From assembly GCF_039533965.1 (NCBI RefSeq), contig NZ_BAAAUN010000001.1, positions 2,330,950-2,394,949 on the forward strand: DNA of 64,000 bases. The letters are read 5' to 3'. The translations under genes were made by a program, and so were the position numbers. The notes under the pieces are model-generated. The model ran no database searches. It saw only the letters and a list, made by a program, of their open reading frames with translations, and was not told where the DNA came from. Shown here in pieces: positions 33,174-41,636 of this stretch (positions within the stretch are counted from its first letter, which is position 1; each line of letters opens with the position of its first letter). The DNA is from Microbacterium luteolum (GTDB taxonomy: Bacteria; Actinomycetota; Actinomycetes; Actinomycetales; Microbacteriaceae).

Positions 33174-33683
33174 CTAGCTGGGCGCGAGCAGCCCTTCTAC
33201 GTCGCGAACCCAGGTGAGGTTCGAGCTGTCGCGGAACGACATCCCGACGATGCGACGCTTCCTCGACTTCGTGACAGGACGGATCTCATCGTCGAAGGAG
33301 CGCAGCCGTGACGCGAACTCCCACGCGTAGGCCTCGGTGCTCTCGCCGAGGTAGTAGGCCCCCGGCGGGAGGATCGTGAGCTGGATCGGACGCCGCTCGC
33401 TCTCGTACGCGTCGGTCACGCGCACTTCGACGTCGTAGATCGCCTGCTCGGAGGAGTTCACCACCACGACTCCGTAGGTCGTCTGCTCCTCCCCGATGCG
33501 GGACGCGACCCAGGCGAACACCTTGCTCGCCTGCGACTGCATCTCGCGCGCAGTCGCGGCTTCGTCTCGTTTCGCTTCAATGCCGAAGAGACGACCTGCG
33601 TGTTTCGCGCCGAGGACGGCCGCCAAGAGCGCCCCGATTGCGGTGAGAGCGGTGATGACGTCTGCGACGGATCCGAGCTGCAT
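33174..33683 (-). CDS. Hypothetical membrane-anchored protein
   Basis: A 169-residue protein of unknown family. One N-terminal hydrophobic helix (VADVITALTAIGALLAAVLG), a short helical linker (about 35-50), then a beta-rich domain (TYGVVVVNSSEQAIYDVEVR, IQLTILPPGAYYLG). The ATG at 33681-33683 places the helix at the very start; longer frames add an Arg-rich tail unlike protein. Confidence 0.6.
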   Translation of the reverse strand: MQLGSVADVITALTAIGALLAAVLGAKHAGRLFGIEAKRDEAATAREMQSQASKVFAWVASRIGEEQTTYGVVVVNSSEQAIYDVEVRVTDAYESERRPIQLTILPPGAYYLGESTEAYAWEFASRLRSFDDEIRPVTKSRKRRIVGMSFRDSSNLTWVRDVEGLLAPS

Positions 33684-33818
33684 GCGGCCACTGTACGAAC
33701 GGCATCCGGCTCCCCGTGGACGACAGGCGGGGGAAGCGCGGCGGCATATCGGTGTACTCCGGCGCAACCTGGTGTGTTCCGATTCGCGATGTCCTCTCCT
33801 CCGGCTACCTTCCCGGAC

Positions 33819-34004
33819 ATGACCGAACTGGAGCAATCACGAGGAGTCGCCGGGACCGAGGATGAGTGGAGCCTCGGCAGGTTTGTACACGACCAGACGG
33901 CGATCGTGTCCGTCGGGCTTTCCACAATCGTGGTCTTGACCACCGTCCTCATCCCGCAACCGCGGACGCCGAACGAGCTCGTCATCTGGCTGGGCCTCGG
34001 ATGA
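33819..34004 (+). CDS. Small possible single-pass protein
   Basis: A 61-residue reading frame (MTELEQSRGVAGTEDEWSLG onward) with one hydrophobic stretch (VSVGLSTIVVLTTVLI). No family is recognised and the upstream ribosome-binding site is weak. It could be a real micro-protein or chance. Confidence 0.35.
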   Translation: MTELEQSRGVAGTEDEWSLGRFVHDQTAIVSVGLSTIVVLTTVLIPQPRTPNELVIWLGLG

Positions 34005-34020
34005 GTTGAACGTCGAACAG

Positions 34021-34053
34021 ACGTGTAAAAAATGCAGCGAATTCTTTACATGT
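34021..34053. repeat. AT-rich palindrome
   Basis: ACGTGTAAA and TTTACATGT are inverted copies (one mismatch) around AAATGCAGCGAATTC. It stands out in GC-rich DNA, in the 34005-34247 gap that has no gene. It may be an operator or a small insertion scar. Confidence 0.4.
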
Positions 34054-34123
34054 CCAACCCACACGTCAAATCTCTTTCTAGATCGTGCTTGTTCGAGTCG
34101 TCGACCGGCGGACCGCTCCCGCC

Positions 34124-34154
34124 GCATCCGCTCTACGCTGGAAGATCTGCCTCA
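34124..34154. repeat. Promoter-like direct repeat, left copy
   Basis: This 31-base stretch, beginning GCATCCGCTCTACGCTGGAA, recurs at 35375-35405 with two differences. The right copy lies in the leader of the SulP gene. TACGCT fits an actinobacterial -10 box. The left copy has no gene after it on the plus strand. Confidence 0.55.
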
Positions 34155-34201
34155 AGGTTGCCGCGTGACTGCTGCCACAGCCGACGAGGGATAGGACGAC
34201 A

Positions 34202-34235
34202 GAGGCCCTGAACAGTTCTCACTGACCAGGGCCTC
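34202..34235 (-). terminator. Terminator of the DUF2510 gene
   Basis: GAGGCCCTG (34202-34210) and CAGGGCCTC (34227-34235) form a perfect 9-bp stem, 13 bases beyond the stop codon of the minus-strand DUF2510 gene. Confidence 0.65.
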
Positions 34236-34247
34236 CGCATCCGCGGG

Positions 34248-35162
34248 TTACGGGTGGACGAAGAACTCGTCCGACAAGAAACCGGGGCTGACCCGAACGA
34301 CGATCGTCTCGCCGTCGGGCACCAGGAATGCCTTGGAGCCGGTGACAGTCGCTCCGGTGAAGAGCTCTTCGAAGCCGAATTCGTCCGTGAGAACGACCAG
34401 CGAGTCATAGCTGTTCACTACGTTGCCGGCAGCGGTCACCACATCGACGGTCACTTCGGCGGAGGTGGCGGACTCAGCGCCCTTGTACGTGATCGTGTAG
34501 TTCACGATCTCGTAGTGAGAACCGGCCGGGGCGGCTTCGTTGAACTGGTTCGCCTCAGAGACGATGGCGTTGCCGTCGGGGTTGACCGAGTTGACCACGA
34601 CGGACCAGTCGCTGTTGCTGACCTCGGAGCCGAGCGGATACGGATTCTCGCGCGTGCCCTGAGCGTCGTCGGCGGGCTCCGCCTCCTCGGCGGGGTCGCC
34701 TGCGTCGCCGGAGTCGCCGGGCTGGGTAACTGTCGTGTCACCGTTACCGAAAGCCTCGTCGACGGATGCAGCGACGACTCCAAGGAAGACGATCACACCG
34801 ACGATGGTGCCGACGATGGAGAGCACCAGGCCGACGATGCCGAGCCACTTCTTGTCGCCCTTGAGGAAGAGCGAGACGATGCTCAGCACGAATGCGATCG
34901 GCAGCAGGATCCAGCCGACGATCAGGGCGCCGGGGATGCAGGCGAAGATGAACCCGACCGCGGCGACGATGGCCGCGACGAGGGCGAGGACGTTGAGCTT
35001 CTTCGGGCCACCGCCTGCGAAAGCGATCGGGGCGGCGGTCGTCGTGGGGGCCGAAGTGTGGACCTCGTCGGCGAAGGTCCCCCACCGCTGACCATCCCAC
35101 CAGCGCTGACGGCCGGAGCCGTCGTCGTACCAGCCGGCGGGAGTGTCATTCGGTGTCGTCAT
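34248..35162 (-). CDS. DUF2510/DUF4190/DUF4352 membrane protein
   Basis: A 304-residue protein typical of actinobacteria. The N-terminal DUF2510 reads AGWYDDGSGRQRWWDGQRWG (residues 9-28). Three hydrophobic helices of a DUF4190-like region follow (about 58-75, 78-100 and 107-130), then an acidic linker. The C-terminal, probably extracellular, immunoglobulin-like DUF4352 domain is about residues 165-304 (NPYPLGSEVSNSDWSVVVNS, HYEIVNYTITYKG). Its function is unknown. A terminator follows and the gene stands alone. Confidence 0.85.
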   Translation of the reverse strand: MTTPNDTPAGWYDDGSGRQRWWDGQRWGTFADEVHTSAPTTTAAPIAFAGGGPKKLNVLALVAAIVAAVGFIFACIPGALIVGWILLPIAFVLSIVSLFLKGDKKWLGIVGLVLSIVGTIVGVIVFLGVVAASVDEAFGNGDTTVTQPGDSGDAGDPAEEAEPADDAQGTRENPYPLGSEVSNSDWSVVVNSVNPDGNAIVSEANQFNEAAPAGSHYEIVNYTITYKGAESATSAEVTVDVVTAAGNVVNSYDSLVVLTDEFGFEELFTGATVTGSKAFLVPDGETIVVRVSPGFLSDEFFVHP

Positions 35163-35374
35163 GCGCTCATCCTGACAGAACGCTGTGAGCCGGAAGGCCG
35201 GCGTTGCTGGTTCGTTACGAGCGAAGCTTCGGAGTGCGGCATGGGGGTGCTCCTCTGCGCTATCGGCGCCGAGATGCTCGGCGCTCGCAGGGAAGGAGTC
35301 GCAGGCGGCGCCCCTGATACATCCGATTGGATGTAGCTACGGATACCCGTGGCTCACGTGACGCATGCCTCACG

Positions 35375-35405
35375 GCATCCGCTCTACGCTGGAACGTCTG
35401 CCTCA
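35375..35405. repeat. Promoter-like direct repeat, right copy
   Basis: It matches 34124-34154 at 29 of 31 positions and lies 30 bases before the SulP start codon. It probably contains the SulP promoter (-10 candidate TACGCT). Confidence 0.55.
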
Positions 35406-35434
35406 TTCTCGGGGCGCCATCCCCTGGAGCTCCC

Positions 35435-36937
35435 ATGTCTGCAACGACGGTCGACGATCGTGCCCGCTATCGGGCGAATCCCACGGTGCTTCAGGCGCTG
35501 AAGAATCCGCGGATGCTGACCCGCGAGGTCCTGGCCGGACTCGTCGTCGGGCTCGCGCTGATCCCTGAGGCGATCGCGTTCTCGGTGATCGCCGGGGTCG
35601 ACCCGAAGGTGGGGCTGTTCTCGTCGTTCATCATGGCGGTGTCGATCGCGTTCCTCGGCGGGCGTCCGGCGATGGTGACCGCGGCGACCGGAGCTGTGGC
35701 GCTCGTGATCGCTCCGGTCGCGCCGACGTACGGACTGGACTACTTCATCGCGACGGTGATCCTCGCGGGGGTGTTCCAGGTGATCCTCGGGGTGCTCGGC
35801 GTCGCGAAGCTGATGCGATTCATCCCCCGGAGCGTCATGGTCGGGTTCGTGAACGCGCTGGCGATCTTCGTCTTCAGCTCGCAGTTCCCGCAGCTGATCG
35901 ATGTGCCGTGGCTGGTGTATCCGCTGGTGGCGCTCGGGATCATCGTGATGATCGTGATGCCGAAGATCACCAAGATCGTGCCGGCTCCGCTCGTGTCGGT
36001 CGTGATCGTGACGGGCGTCGTGCTGGCGTTCGCGATCACCGTGCCGACCGTCGGCGATCAGGGCGAGCTGCCTCGGAGCCTTCCGTCGCTGTTCATCCCG
36101 AACGTGCCGCTGACATGGGAGACGTTCACGATCATCGCGCCGTTCGCACTCGGTGTCGCGGTGGTCGGACTGCTGGAGTCGCTGCTCACCGCGAAGCTCG
36201 TCGACGAGATCACCGACACGCACTCGCGCAAGGGTCGCGAAGCGTGGGCACAGGGAGTGTCGAACGTGCTGTCGGGCATCTTCGGCGGGATGGGCGGCTG
36301 CGCCGTGATCGGTCAGACGATGATCAACGTGAAGGCGTCCGGGGCGCGGACGCGCATCTCGACGTTCTGCGCCGGGGTGTTCCTGTTCCTGCTGGTGGTC
36401 GTGTTCGGGGACTTCGTCGGGACGATTCCGATGGCGGCGCTCGTGGCCGTGATGATCATGGTCGCGATCGGGGCGTTCGACTGGCACAGCGTGCGTCCTT
36501 CGACGTTGAGGCGGATGCCGAAGAGCGAGACCTTCGTGATGATCGCCACGGTGGTGCTGGTTCTGCTGACGCACAACCTGGCGGTCGGGGTGGTCGGTGG
36601 AGTGCTGGTCGCATCGGTGCTGTTCGTGCGGCGGGTGGCGCACTTCGTGACGGTTCGACGGGTGCTGGGGGAGGCCGGTGATTTGGTGACGTACGTCGTG
36701 GAGGGGGAGCTGTTCTTCGCCTCGAGCAATGATCTGACGACGTTGTTCTCGTACTCATCCGACCCTGGGTCTGTGGTGATTGATCTGTCGGGGTCGCATG
36801 TGTGGGATGCGTCGACCGTTGCCGCGCTGGATGCGATTGAGACGAAGTATGCGGCGTTGGGGAAGTCGGTGGAGATCGTCGGGATGAATGAGAGCAGTCA
36901 GCGGATGCGCGGGAGGCTGACGGGTGGGTTCGATTGA
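35435..36937 (+). CDS. SulP family inorganic anion transporter
   Basis: A 500-residue transporter. The 10-12 helix core includes the SulP signature region (GLVVGLALIPEAIAFSVIAG, LFSSFIMAVSIAFLGGRPAM) and the C-terminal STAS domain (EGELFFASSNDLTTLF, SVVIDLSGSHVWDASTVAALDAIE). It probably moves sulphate or bicarbonate across the inner membrane. The ATG at 35435 follows GGAG. It stands alone just before the defence island. Confidence 0.93.
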   Translation: MSATTVDDRARYRANPTVLQALKNPRMLTREVLAGLVVGLALIPEAIAFSVIAGVDPKVGLFSSFIMAVSIAFLGGRPAMVTAATGAVALVIAPVAPTYGLDYFIATVILAGVFQVILGVLGVAKLMRFIPRSVMVGFVNALAIFVFSSQFPQLIDVPWLVYPLVALGIIVMIVMPKITKIVPAPLVSVVIVTGVVLAFAITVPTVGDQGELPRSLPSLFIPNVPLTWETFTIIAPFALGVAVVGLLESLLTAKLVDEITDTHSRKGREAWAQGVSNVLSGIFGGMGGCAVIGQTMINVKASGARTRISTFCAGVFLFLLVVVFGDFVGTIPMAALVAVMIMVAIGAFDWHSVRPSTLRRMPKSETFVMIATVVLVLLTHNLAVGVVGGVLVASVLFVRRVAHFVTVRRVLGEAGDLVTYVVEGELFFASSNDLTTLFSYSSDPGSVVIDLSGSHVWDASTVAALDAIETKYAALGKSVEIVGMNESSQRMRGRLTGGFD

Positions 36938-36976
36938 GGCCAAGCTGATGCTCGAGAACGTGGGCGGAGGCGAAAA

Positions 36977-37033
36977 TCGAAGCGAGACGGGTCCTACAGG
37001 AACCGATTCAGGTGCGAAGGATGCTCGCTTCGA
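36977..37033. repeat. 10-bp inverted repeat at the island's left edge
   Basis: TCGAAGCGAG (36977-36986) and CTCGCTTCGA (37024-37033) are perfect inverted copies separated by 37 bases. It may terminate SulP transcription or mark the edge of the acquired segment. Nothing else is recognised in the 36938-37306 gap, which is where codon character changes. Confidence 0.5.
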
Positions 37034-37306
37034 TGGAGGTCTATCACCATGGAGCAGTCGGGCTGACGGCGAGTCTGTTCAGTCAATTGGGACACTCCTC
37101 AAGTTCGTGAGGCACTGCAAGGGGTGACGCTCCTGGCAGGTCATCGCGCCGCCGCAGACACTCCCGCCGTTCCGTTCCGGAGGCGCGAGAGATATCGTCT
37201 GAACTGGAGGCTGGCGCGGCACCTCGCGTATGTCCACACGGATCGCCAGCCTCGGAAGAATCCGGCACGTCAGGAGAGAGACATCGAAAACAACGCGCTC
37301 ACTCAT

Positions 37307-38551
37307 ATGAGTATCTCCGACTGGCGCCAGTTTGGTGAAGTATCGATACGCTTTCATCCAAGGCTCACGACCATTACCGGCGCAAACGCTAGCGGCAAGA
37401 GCACGCTGATCGCGATCCTCGCAAGGCACTTCAGCTGGACGAGAATCTATTCCTCGTCGCCAGCTCGCGATAGCGACGCGACGCGATCATGGGCGAACCT
37501 CGGCCCACGCCGTATGAATCGATGGCTGGCGGAGGGCGGCCAGATTGCTCAAGTAGGAAGTCTGCAATATGCCGACGGCGGCTCAACTGCGATCCAAGTT
37601 CCAGTAACCGGCTCGTCCGAACGCCAGGGTTACGAGGTACAGCTCAGGACACCTCAAGACCTCGCGGGCGTGTTCATCAACTCTCATCGAACCCTGCGCG
37701 GCAATTATGTAGTTGTGCCATCTATTCCTACCGCTATGGGCAGTGCCGAGCAGATGCTCGAGCAATATACGACGGAGCTTCGCAACCAATGGATGGGCCA
37801 GTTCAGCAAACGCCCTTCGCAACTTGCGTTGAAGGAAGGATTAATCGCTGCGGCCCTTTTTGGCGGCTTTAACCTGTACGTCGACCGCAGTCCAGAAGCG
37901 ACCAATATTTGGGAAGGCTTTCAGGCTGTACTTGCTAATCTGCTCCCGAAAGAACTAGGCTTCCGGCGACTCAACGTCCGCATGCCGGAGGTCGTTGTCG
38001 AGACGACCACCGGAGACTTTGTGCTCGACGAAGTCTCCGGCGGGCTCTCCGCTGTGATCGATATTGCATGGCAAATCTTTCTGAAATCTCGAGATCACAG
38101 GAACTTTGTAGTACTTCTTGATGAACCTGAAAACCATTTACACCCAAGCCTTCAGCGAGAGTTGCTCCCTGGTTTGCTTCACGCTTTCCCGCGCGCCCAA
38201 TTCATCGTTGCGACTCATAGCCCTTTCGTAGTGACGGCGATCGCTGACTCCACCGTGTACGTGCTCGACCACGACGAGGATCGACGCATCACCGCGCGGA
38301 GACTCGACTATGTGAACATGTCCGCCAGCGCCGACGAGACGCTTACACGGGTTCTCGGGCTGCAGAGCACTCTACCGATTTGGGCGGAATCCCGTTATGA
38401 GGAGATCCTGGCCAAGCACATGACGGGTTCCTTAACCCTTGAGCAACTAACAGCACTTCGGGAGGACCTCAAAGCCAGCGGACTCGAAGGCGATTTTCCG
38501 GACGCTGTGTCGACTTTTATCGATGAGCAGAATGATCGAACCGCGCAGTGA
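37307..38551 (+). CDS. ptuA: AAA/OLD-type ATPase of a Septu-like defence system
   Basis: About 414 residues. Walker A is TITGANASGKST (Lys31), the ABC-type signature region is LDEVSGGLSAVID, Walker B is VVLLDEPENHLHP (Asp272-Glu273), and the switch histidine is in FIVATHSPF. The ATG at 37307 lacks a ribosome-binding site. GGAGAGAG (37272-37279) would suit an ATC codon at 37283, which adds IENNALTH and a better first strand; GTG at 37124 is a less likely start. It overlaps the HNH gene by four bases. In Septu, the ATPase senses phage and licenses the nuclease. The symbol is by analogy. Confidence 0.8.
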   Translation: MSISDWRQFGEVSIRFHPRLTTITGANASGKSTLIAILARHFSWTRIYSSSPARDSDATRSWANLGPRRMNRWLAEGGQIAQVGSLQYADGGSTAIQVPVTGSSERQGYEVQLRTPQDLAGVFINSHRTLRGNYVVVPSIPTAMGSAEQMLEQYTTELRNQWMGQFSKRPSQLALKEGLIAAALFGGFNLYVDRSPEATNIWEGFQAVLANLLPKELGFRRLNVRMPEVVVETTTGDFVLDEVSGGLSAVIDIAWQIFLKSRDHRNFVVLLDEPENHLHPSLQRELLPGLLHAFPRAQFIVATHSPFVVTAIADSTVYVLDHDEDRRITARRLDYVNMSASADETLTRVLGLQSTLPIWAESRYEEILAKHMTGSLTLEQLTALREDLKASGLEGDFPDAVSTFIDEQNDRTAQ

Positions 38552-39186
38552 GAAGTTTAACAAAGCACCCTGAGCCCGCGGTCCTGACACAGAAGGGAGC
38601 GGCTTGGTCCCAATCGTACGTTGCGGCATCGACCAAGGAAGAGCGAAAAAAGCGAGAAAAGTGGAGACACCCAGAGATTCGCGACGTGTTGGCCGCCGAG
38701 ACCAAGGGCAAGTGCGCCTACTGCGAGAGCAAGATCAATAATGTCGCTTATCCACATGTAGAACATATAGTTCCTAAGATGAACAGACGTGACCTGGCGC
38801 ACTCGTGGGAGAACCTCACCAGCGCCTGCCCAGTCTGCAATACCAACAAAGACACCTATTTTGATGAATCGACGCCGCTCCTCAACCCGTACGTCGATGA
38901 GATCGAGGCTCACATCAGCGCCAAGGGTCCTCTCATCGACTGGACGCTCGGAGACATTCGCGCGGAAGTAACTGTACGAAAAATTGATTTAAATCGGTGG
39001 GGGTTGCTGACGGCGCGAGCAAAACGCATCGAGAAGATACGGGAGATGTTGGAACGGTGGAATGCCAGCAGTTCTCCGCTACGCGAAATACTCGCCGGAG
39101 CGCTGATGCTCGATGCAACCGAAGGGGAGTACAGCCTCGCGACACTCGCCATGTTGCGGGAGCATGGATTTATCTCCGGCTCATGA
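38548..39186 (+). CDS. ptuB: HNH endonuclease of a Septu-like defence system
   Basis: A 212-residue nuclease, starting with GTG four bases before the ATPase gene ends. The HNH core includes KCAYCESKI (Cys56, Cys59), YPHVEHIVPK (His70, Glu72, His73), WENLTSACPVCNTNK (Asn89, Cys94, Cys97), so a zinc-stabilised beta-beta-alpha-metal fold is complete. The helical C-terminus probably binds the ATPase. Pairing with a long OLD/ABC-type ATPase is the Septu (PtuAB) layout; retron effectors share it, but no reverse transcriptase is nearby. Confidence 0.82.
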   Translation: MRSLTKHPEPAVLTQKGAAWSQSYVAASTKEERKKREKWRHPEIRDVLAAETKGKCAYCESKINNVAYPHVEHIVPKMNRRDLAHSWENLTSACPVCNTNKDTYFDESTPLLNPYVDEIEAHISAKGPLIDWTLGDIRAEVTVRKIDLNRWGLLTARAKRIEKIREMLERWNASSSPLREILAGALMLDATEGEYSLATLAMLREHGFISGS

Positions 39187-39526
39187 GCGCTGGCGCGCGA
39201 CATTTAAGACAAGCGCGAGCGATGTGCGCGCGCTTTCAACGGCCTACGTAGCTGGTCGAGGGTGCGATAGCAGCCGTCCAAGGCCGTTGGGACGGGCGCG
39301 CCTCGGGTATCGACCGCGCTGACACCCGAGAACGGCAAACTTCGCTCATGGGGGATCAGGCAGACTCTGTCGTTACCGTGCCCGATATGTGTGACGTGGG
39401 TTCGAAGCTGACGGAGCGATGGCGCGATCAAGGGAACAAGTGCTTTCGGAGTCGCGTCCGCTGTTGAATTGCGGTTGATCATCCCGACGCCAGATGCTCG
39501 GGTTGCCGCGGGCGCCGGCTACCTGC
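39187..39526. other. Gene-free stretch between two defence modules
   Basis: The plus-strand Septu-like pair and the minus-strand restriction operon converge here. I see no credible gene, strong hairpin or repeat in these 340 bases; the reading frames present have atypical composition and no start signals. Confidence 0.4.
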
Positions 39527-39970
39527 TCACGGTGTTTGGGCCGCGGAGGGGGCATCGGCTATCTGCGTCGCGACCTTGTTTGGATCCTCATGCTCCCAAA
39601 ACCGCAGCACTTGCCACCCGAGAGACTCGAGCGCGTCATCCGTCGACCGATCGCGTTGCACGTTGCGCGCCAGTTTCGGAATCCAATACTCCGCATTGCT
39701 CTTCGGACGCGTTCCATGCTCGGGACATGAATGCCAGAAGCATCCATCGATGAACACGGCGACGCGCGCCCGAGTGAAGACCAAGTCAGCTCGAGTGCGC
39801 AACTCCGGCACGACTCGAAAGTCGACACGGTAGCGCAGGCCGGCAGCGTGGACGAGCTTTCGAACGGCGAGCTCGGGCGATGTATCTCGTCGGCGATTCG
39901 CTTGCATGGTCCGCCGCGACGCCTCACTCGATGCCCAGGAGTGCCTCACGATCGGCGAGCATACCCGCAT
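39527..39970 (-). CDS. vsr: Very short patch repair (Vsr) endonuclease
   Basis: A 147-residue nuclease of the Vsr family: SWASSEASRRTMQANRRRDT, then the catalytic Asp62 in RTRADLVF, FIDGCFWHSCPEHG and the terminal RFWEHED motif. Vsr nicks beside T:G mismatches formed when 5-methylcytosine deaminates, which fits the C5 methyltransferase at the head of this operon. Nicking in restriction has also been proposed for Vsr-like proteins. It starts 26 bases after the preceding stop and is the last gene of the operon. Confidence 0.93.
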   Translation of the reverse strand: MRVCSPIVRHSWASSEASRRTMQANRRRDTSPELAVRKLVHAAGLRYRVDFRVVPELRTRADLVFTRARVAVFIDGCFWHSCPEHGTRPKSNAEYWIPKLARNVQRDRSTDDALESLGWQVLRFWEHEDPNKVATQIADAPSAAQTP

Positions 39971-39996
39971 TGGTTTCGACGCGCACGCACCGCTCT

Positions 39997-40737
39997 TCAG
40001 GTGGTGACTCGTCTCGAAGCATCGAAAAGCGCCACAATCATCTCTCGCAACTCGTCATCGGAAAGTGACCCTAGATCGGTCACCCTCGATTCGAACTGGA
40101 CCGCCTTTAGTCCGTCGCGGACGATCTCGCGTCGTGGAAGTTCCTTCGGCGTCGAGGCGATCTGTTCGCTGACGACGCGCGCCAGCCGGTGGTCAGACGA
40201 TAGGTTGCGGTCGATGAGCCCCACAAGATCATCCTCGAAAAGTTCGACCTCCGGATCGTTCAGCAGCGATCCCAAAACGACGGCGCGCAAGTAGGCCCGA
40301 TAGAAGACATTCCGTCGACCAGCCAAGAAGCGATCCGCCGAGAGTCGACCCCCTCGATCGAGAGGAAATCTTCGCACAGCCAGATCGGGCAGTACCGCAA
40401 TCGTCAGATAGGACCACATCCCCGGGTTTGCCGCCTGTCCGCGGAGATCGTCAGCGAACCACTGAGCGAGCCCTGCCCCCGCGAGCAGGTCGAACTTCCG
40501 ATCGTGGTTGCGTTGGGCGGTAGACACTGTCGAGAGCTGAGCGTGCATCTCCTCGCGAAGTCTCGCCAACTCCGAGACGGAGACCTTGCCCGACCCCCCG
40601 ATTCCGAAGTAGGCACGAGGATGGTGCGCGCCGTTCGTGAACCGCGGCGCTTCCCGCCCGATCGCGACGGCATCCTCGAGATCTGAAAAGGCTCGGCGCG
40701 CGTCCTCTGTCGAGAAGCGCGGATAGATCGCTCCCAT
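39997..40737 (-). CDS. Uncharacterised defence-operon protein (DUF6339-like)
   Basis: A 246-residue, mainly helical protein. Features such as MGAIYPRFSTEDARRAFSDL, DLLAGAGLAQWFADDL and FYRAYLRAVVLGSLLND resemble the DUF6339 group, but I am not certain. It has no visible catalytic motif. It lies two bases after the 40740 gene and before vsr, so it is probably a structural or regulatory subunit of the same system. Confidence 0.7.
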   Translation of the reverse strand: MGAIYPRFSTEDARRAFSDLEDAVAIGREAPRFTNGAHHPRAYFGIGGSGKVSVSELARLREEMHAQLSTVSTAQRNHDRKFDLLAGAGLAQWFADDLRGQAANPGMWSYLTIAVLPDLAVRRFPLDRGGRLSADRFLAGRRNVFYRAYLRAVVLGSLLNDPEVELFEDDLVGLIDRNLSSDHRLARVVSEQIASTPKELPRREIVRDGLKAVQFESRVTDLGSLSDDELREMIVALFDASRRVTT

Positions 40738-40739
40738 CG

Positions 40740-41636
40740 TCAGCCCTCTTCTCGCATGAAATCACTGGCCTCGCGCGCACGCTCGATGAGTTGCATCGGG
40801 TCCTCACTTGCGAGACGCAGAGCGACCTCAAGATCAAAGCCCAGGATCGCGGATACATGAACGCAGAAGGCCGCGAACGAGGACACGTCCGATTCGGCCG
40901 ATTCGGAGATCGAGGTCGACGAGTAACCGTCTCGGATAGCGGCAAGCTGGAACAGGGTCGCGGTGTAGATGTCGGTCTGTATCGATTGATAGACCCAGCG
41001 CTCCGCTGTCCCGTCAAGGATTCGTTCTGCGACAGGGAGGTCCGTGTTCACATAGAGCCGAACAGCCGACGTGAGTCCCCAACTTGGTTCGGCATCGTGA
41101 GAGACATCCACGCGCCAGGGGACGCGCCGCCTTCCGGTCTCCGCGAAGCTCACGGCCGAAGTGGGGAAGTCCTCGCCCAGTCTCTCAAACGGCACCTTTA
41201 TGACTCTCGGCAGGCGCCAGAGCCTCGCCGATCGGTGAATGGCACGAGCGGGATCAGGATGCCCTGTTCGCCCGGTGCCGATCACCGCGACGTCGACCAG
41301 CGCTTCTACGGCTACAGCCGACCCGTCTACTTCGATGTCGACGTCCGCCGCCCACACGTCATTTACGCGGACGAAGTGGGCCGCCGCCCGCCATTTCGTC
41401 CTGGCGGCGAGACAGGTGATTGTACCGACGAGCGTCACCGACTCGTCTTGCGGAATCCCGCTCTCCTCCCAGAAGCCATCACCGAGTTGAGCGGAGACGC
41501 GCAGTACGAGATCCTGACCCGGCTCCCATACGTCGGGGAGCTCATCGATCTCGACAGCAGGTTGCACTGCTCGCACCTGCGCCGTCACAGAGTGTGGAGC
41601 AGGAATCCTGAAAGGGCGCGACTCAATCGCCGGCAT
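40740..41636 (-). CDS. Uncharacterised defence-operon protein
   Basis: About 298 residues with no family I recognise. The first 130 residues are beta-rich (DLVLRVSAQLGDGFW, SVTLVGTITCLAARTKW), and the last 150 are helical (YQSIQTDIYTATLFQLAAIR, EVALRLASEDPMQLIERARE). I use ATG at 41636 (MPAIESRPF); ATG at 41651 gives five more residues. The start lies inside the end of the GHKL ATPase gene, so the two are coupled. Confidence 0.7.
   Translation of the reverse strand: MPAIESRPFRIPAPHSVTAQVRAVQPAVEIDELPDVWEPGQDLVLRVSAQLGDGFWEESGIPQDESVTLVGTITCLAARTKWRAAAHFVRVNDVWAADVDIEVDGSAVAVEALVDVAVIGTGRTGHPDPARAIHRSARLWRLPRVIKVPFERLGEDFPTSAVSFAETGRRRVPWRVDVSHDAEPSWGLTSAVRLYVNTDLPVAERILDGTAERWVYQSIQTDIYTATLFQLAAIRDGYSSTSISESAESDVSSFAAFCVHVSAILGFDLEVALRLASEDPMQLIERAREASDFMREEG

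Noticed and set aside
37124..37306. N-terminal extension of the ATPase from GTG 37124
   Set aside because: The added residues are basic and low in structure, the ribosome-binding sequence is too close to the start, and ATPases of this group begin just before the first strand.
37307..39186. Retron-type effector pair
   Set aside because: The ATPase/HNH pair also occurs with retrons, but no reverse transcriptase or msr-msd-like sequence was seen nearby.
39204..39482. 92-residue minus-strand frame between the defence modules
   Set aside because: No ribosome-binding site, no family and no protein-like pattern; treated as non-coding.
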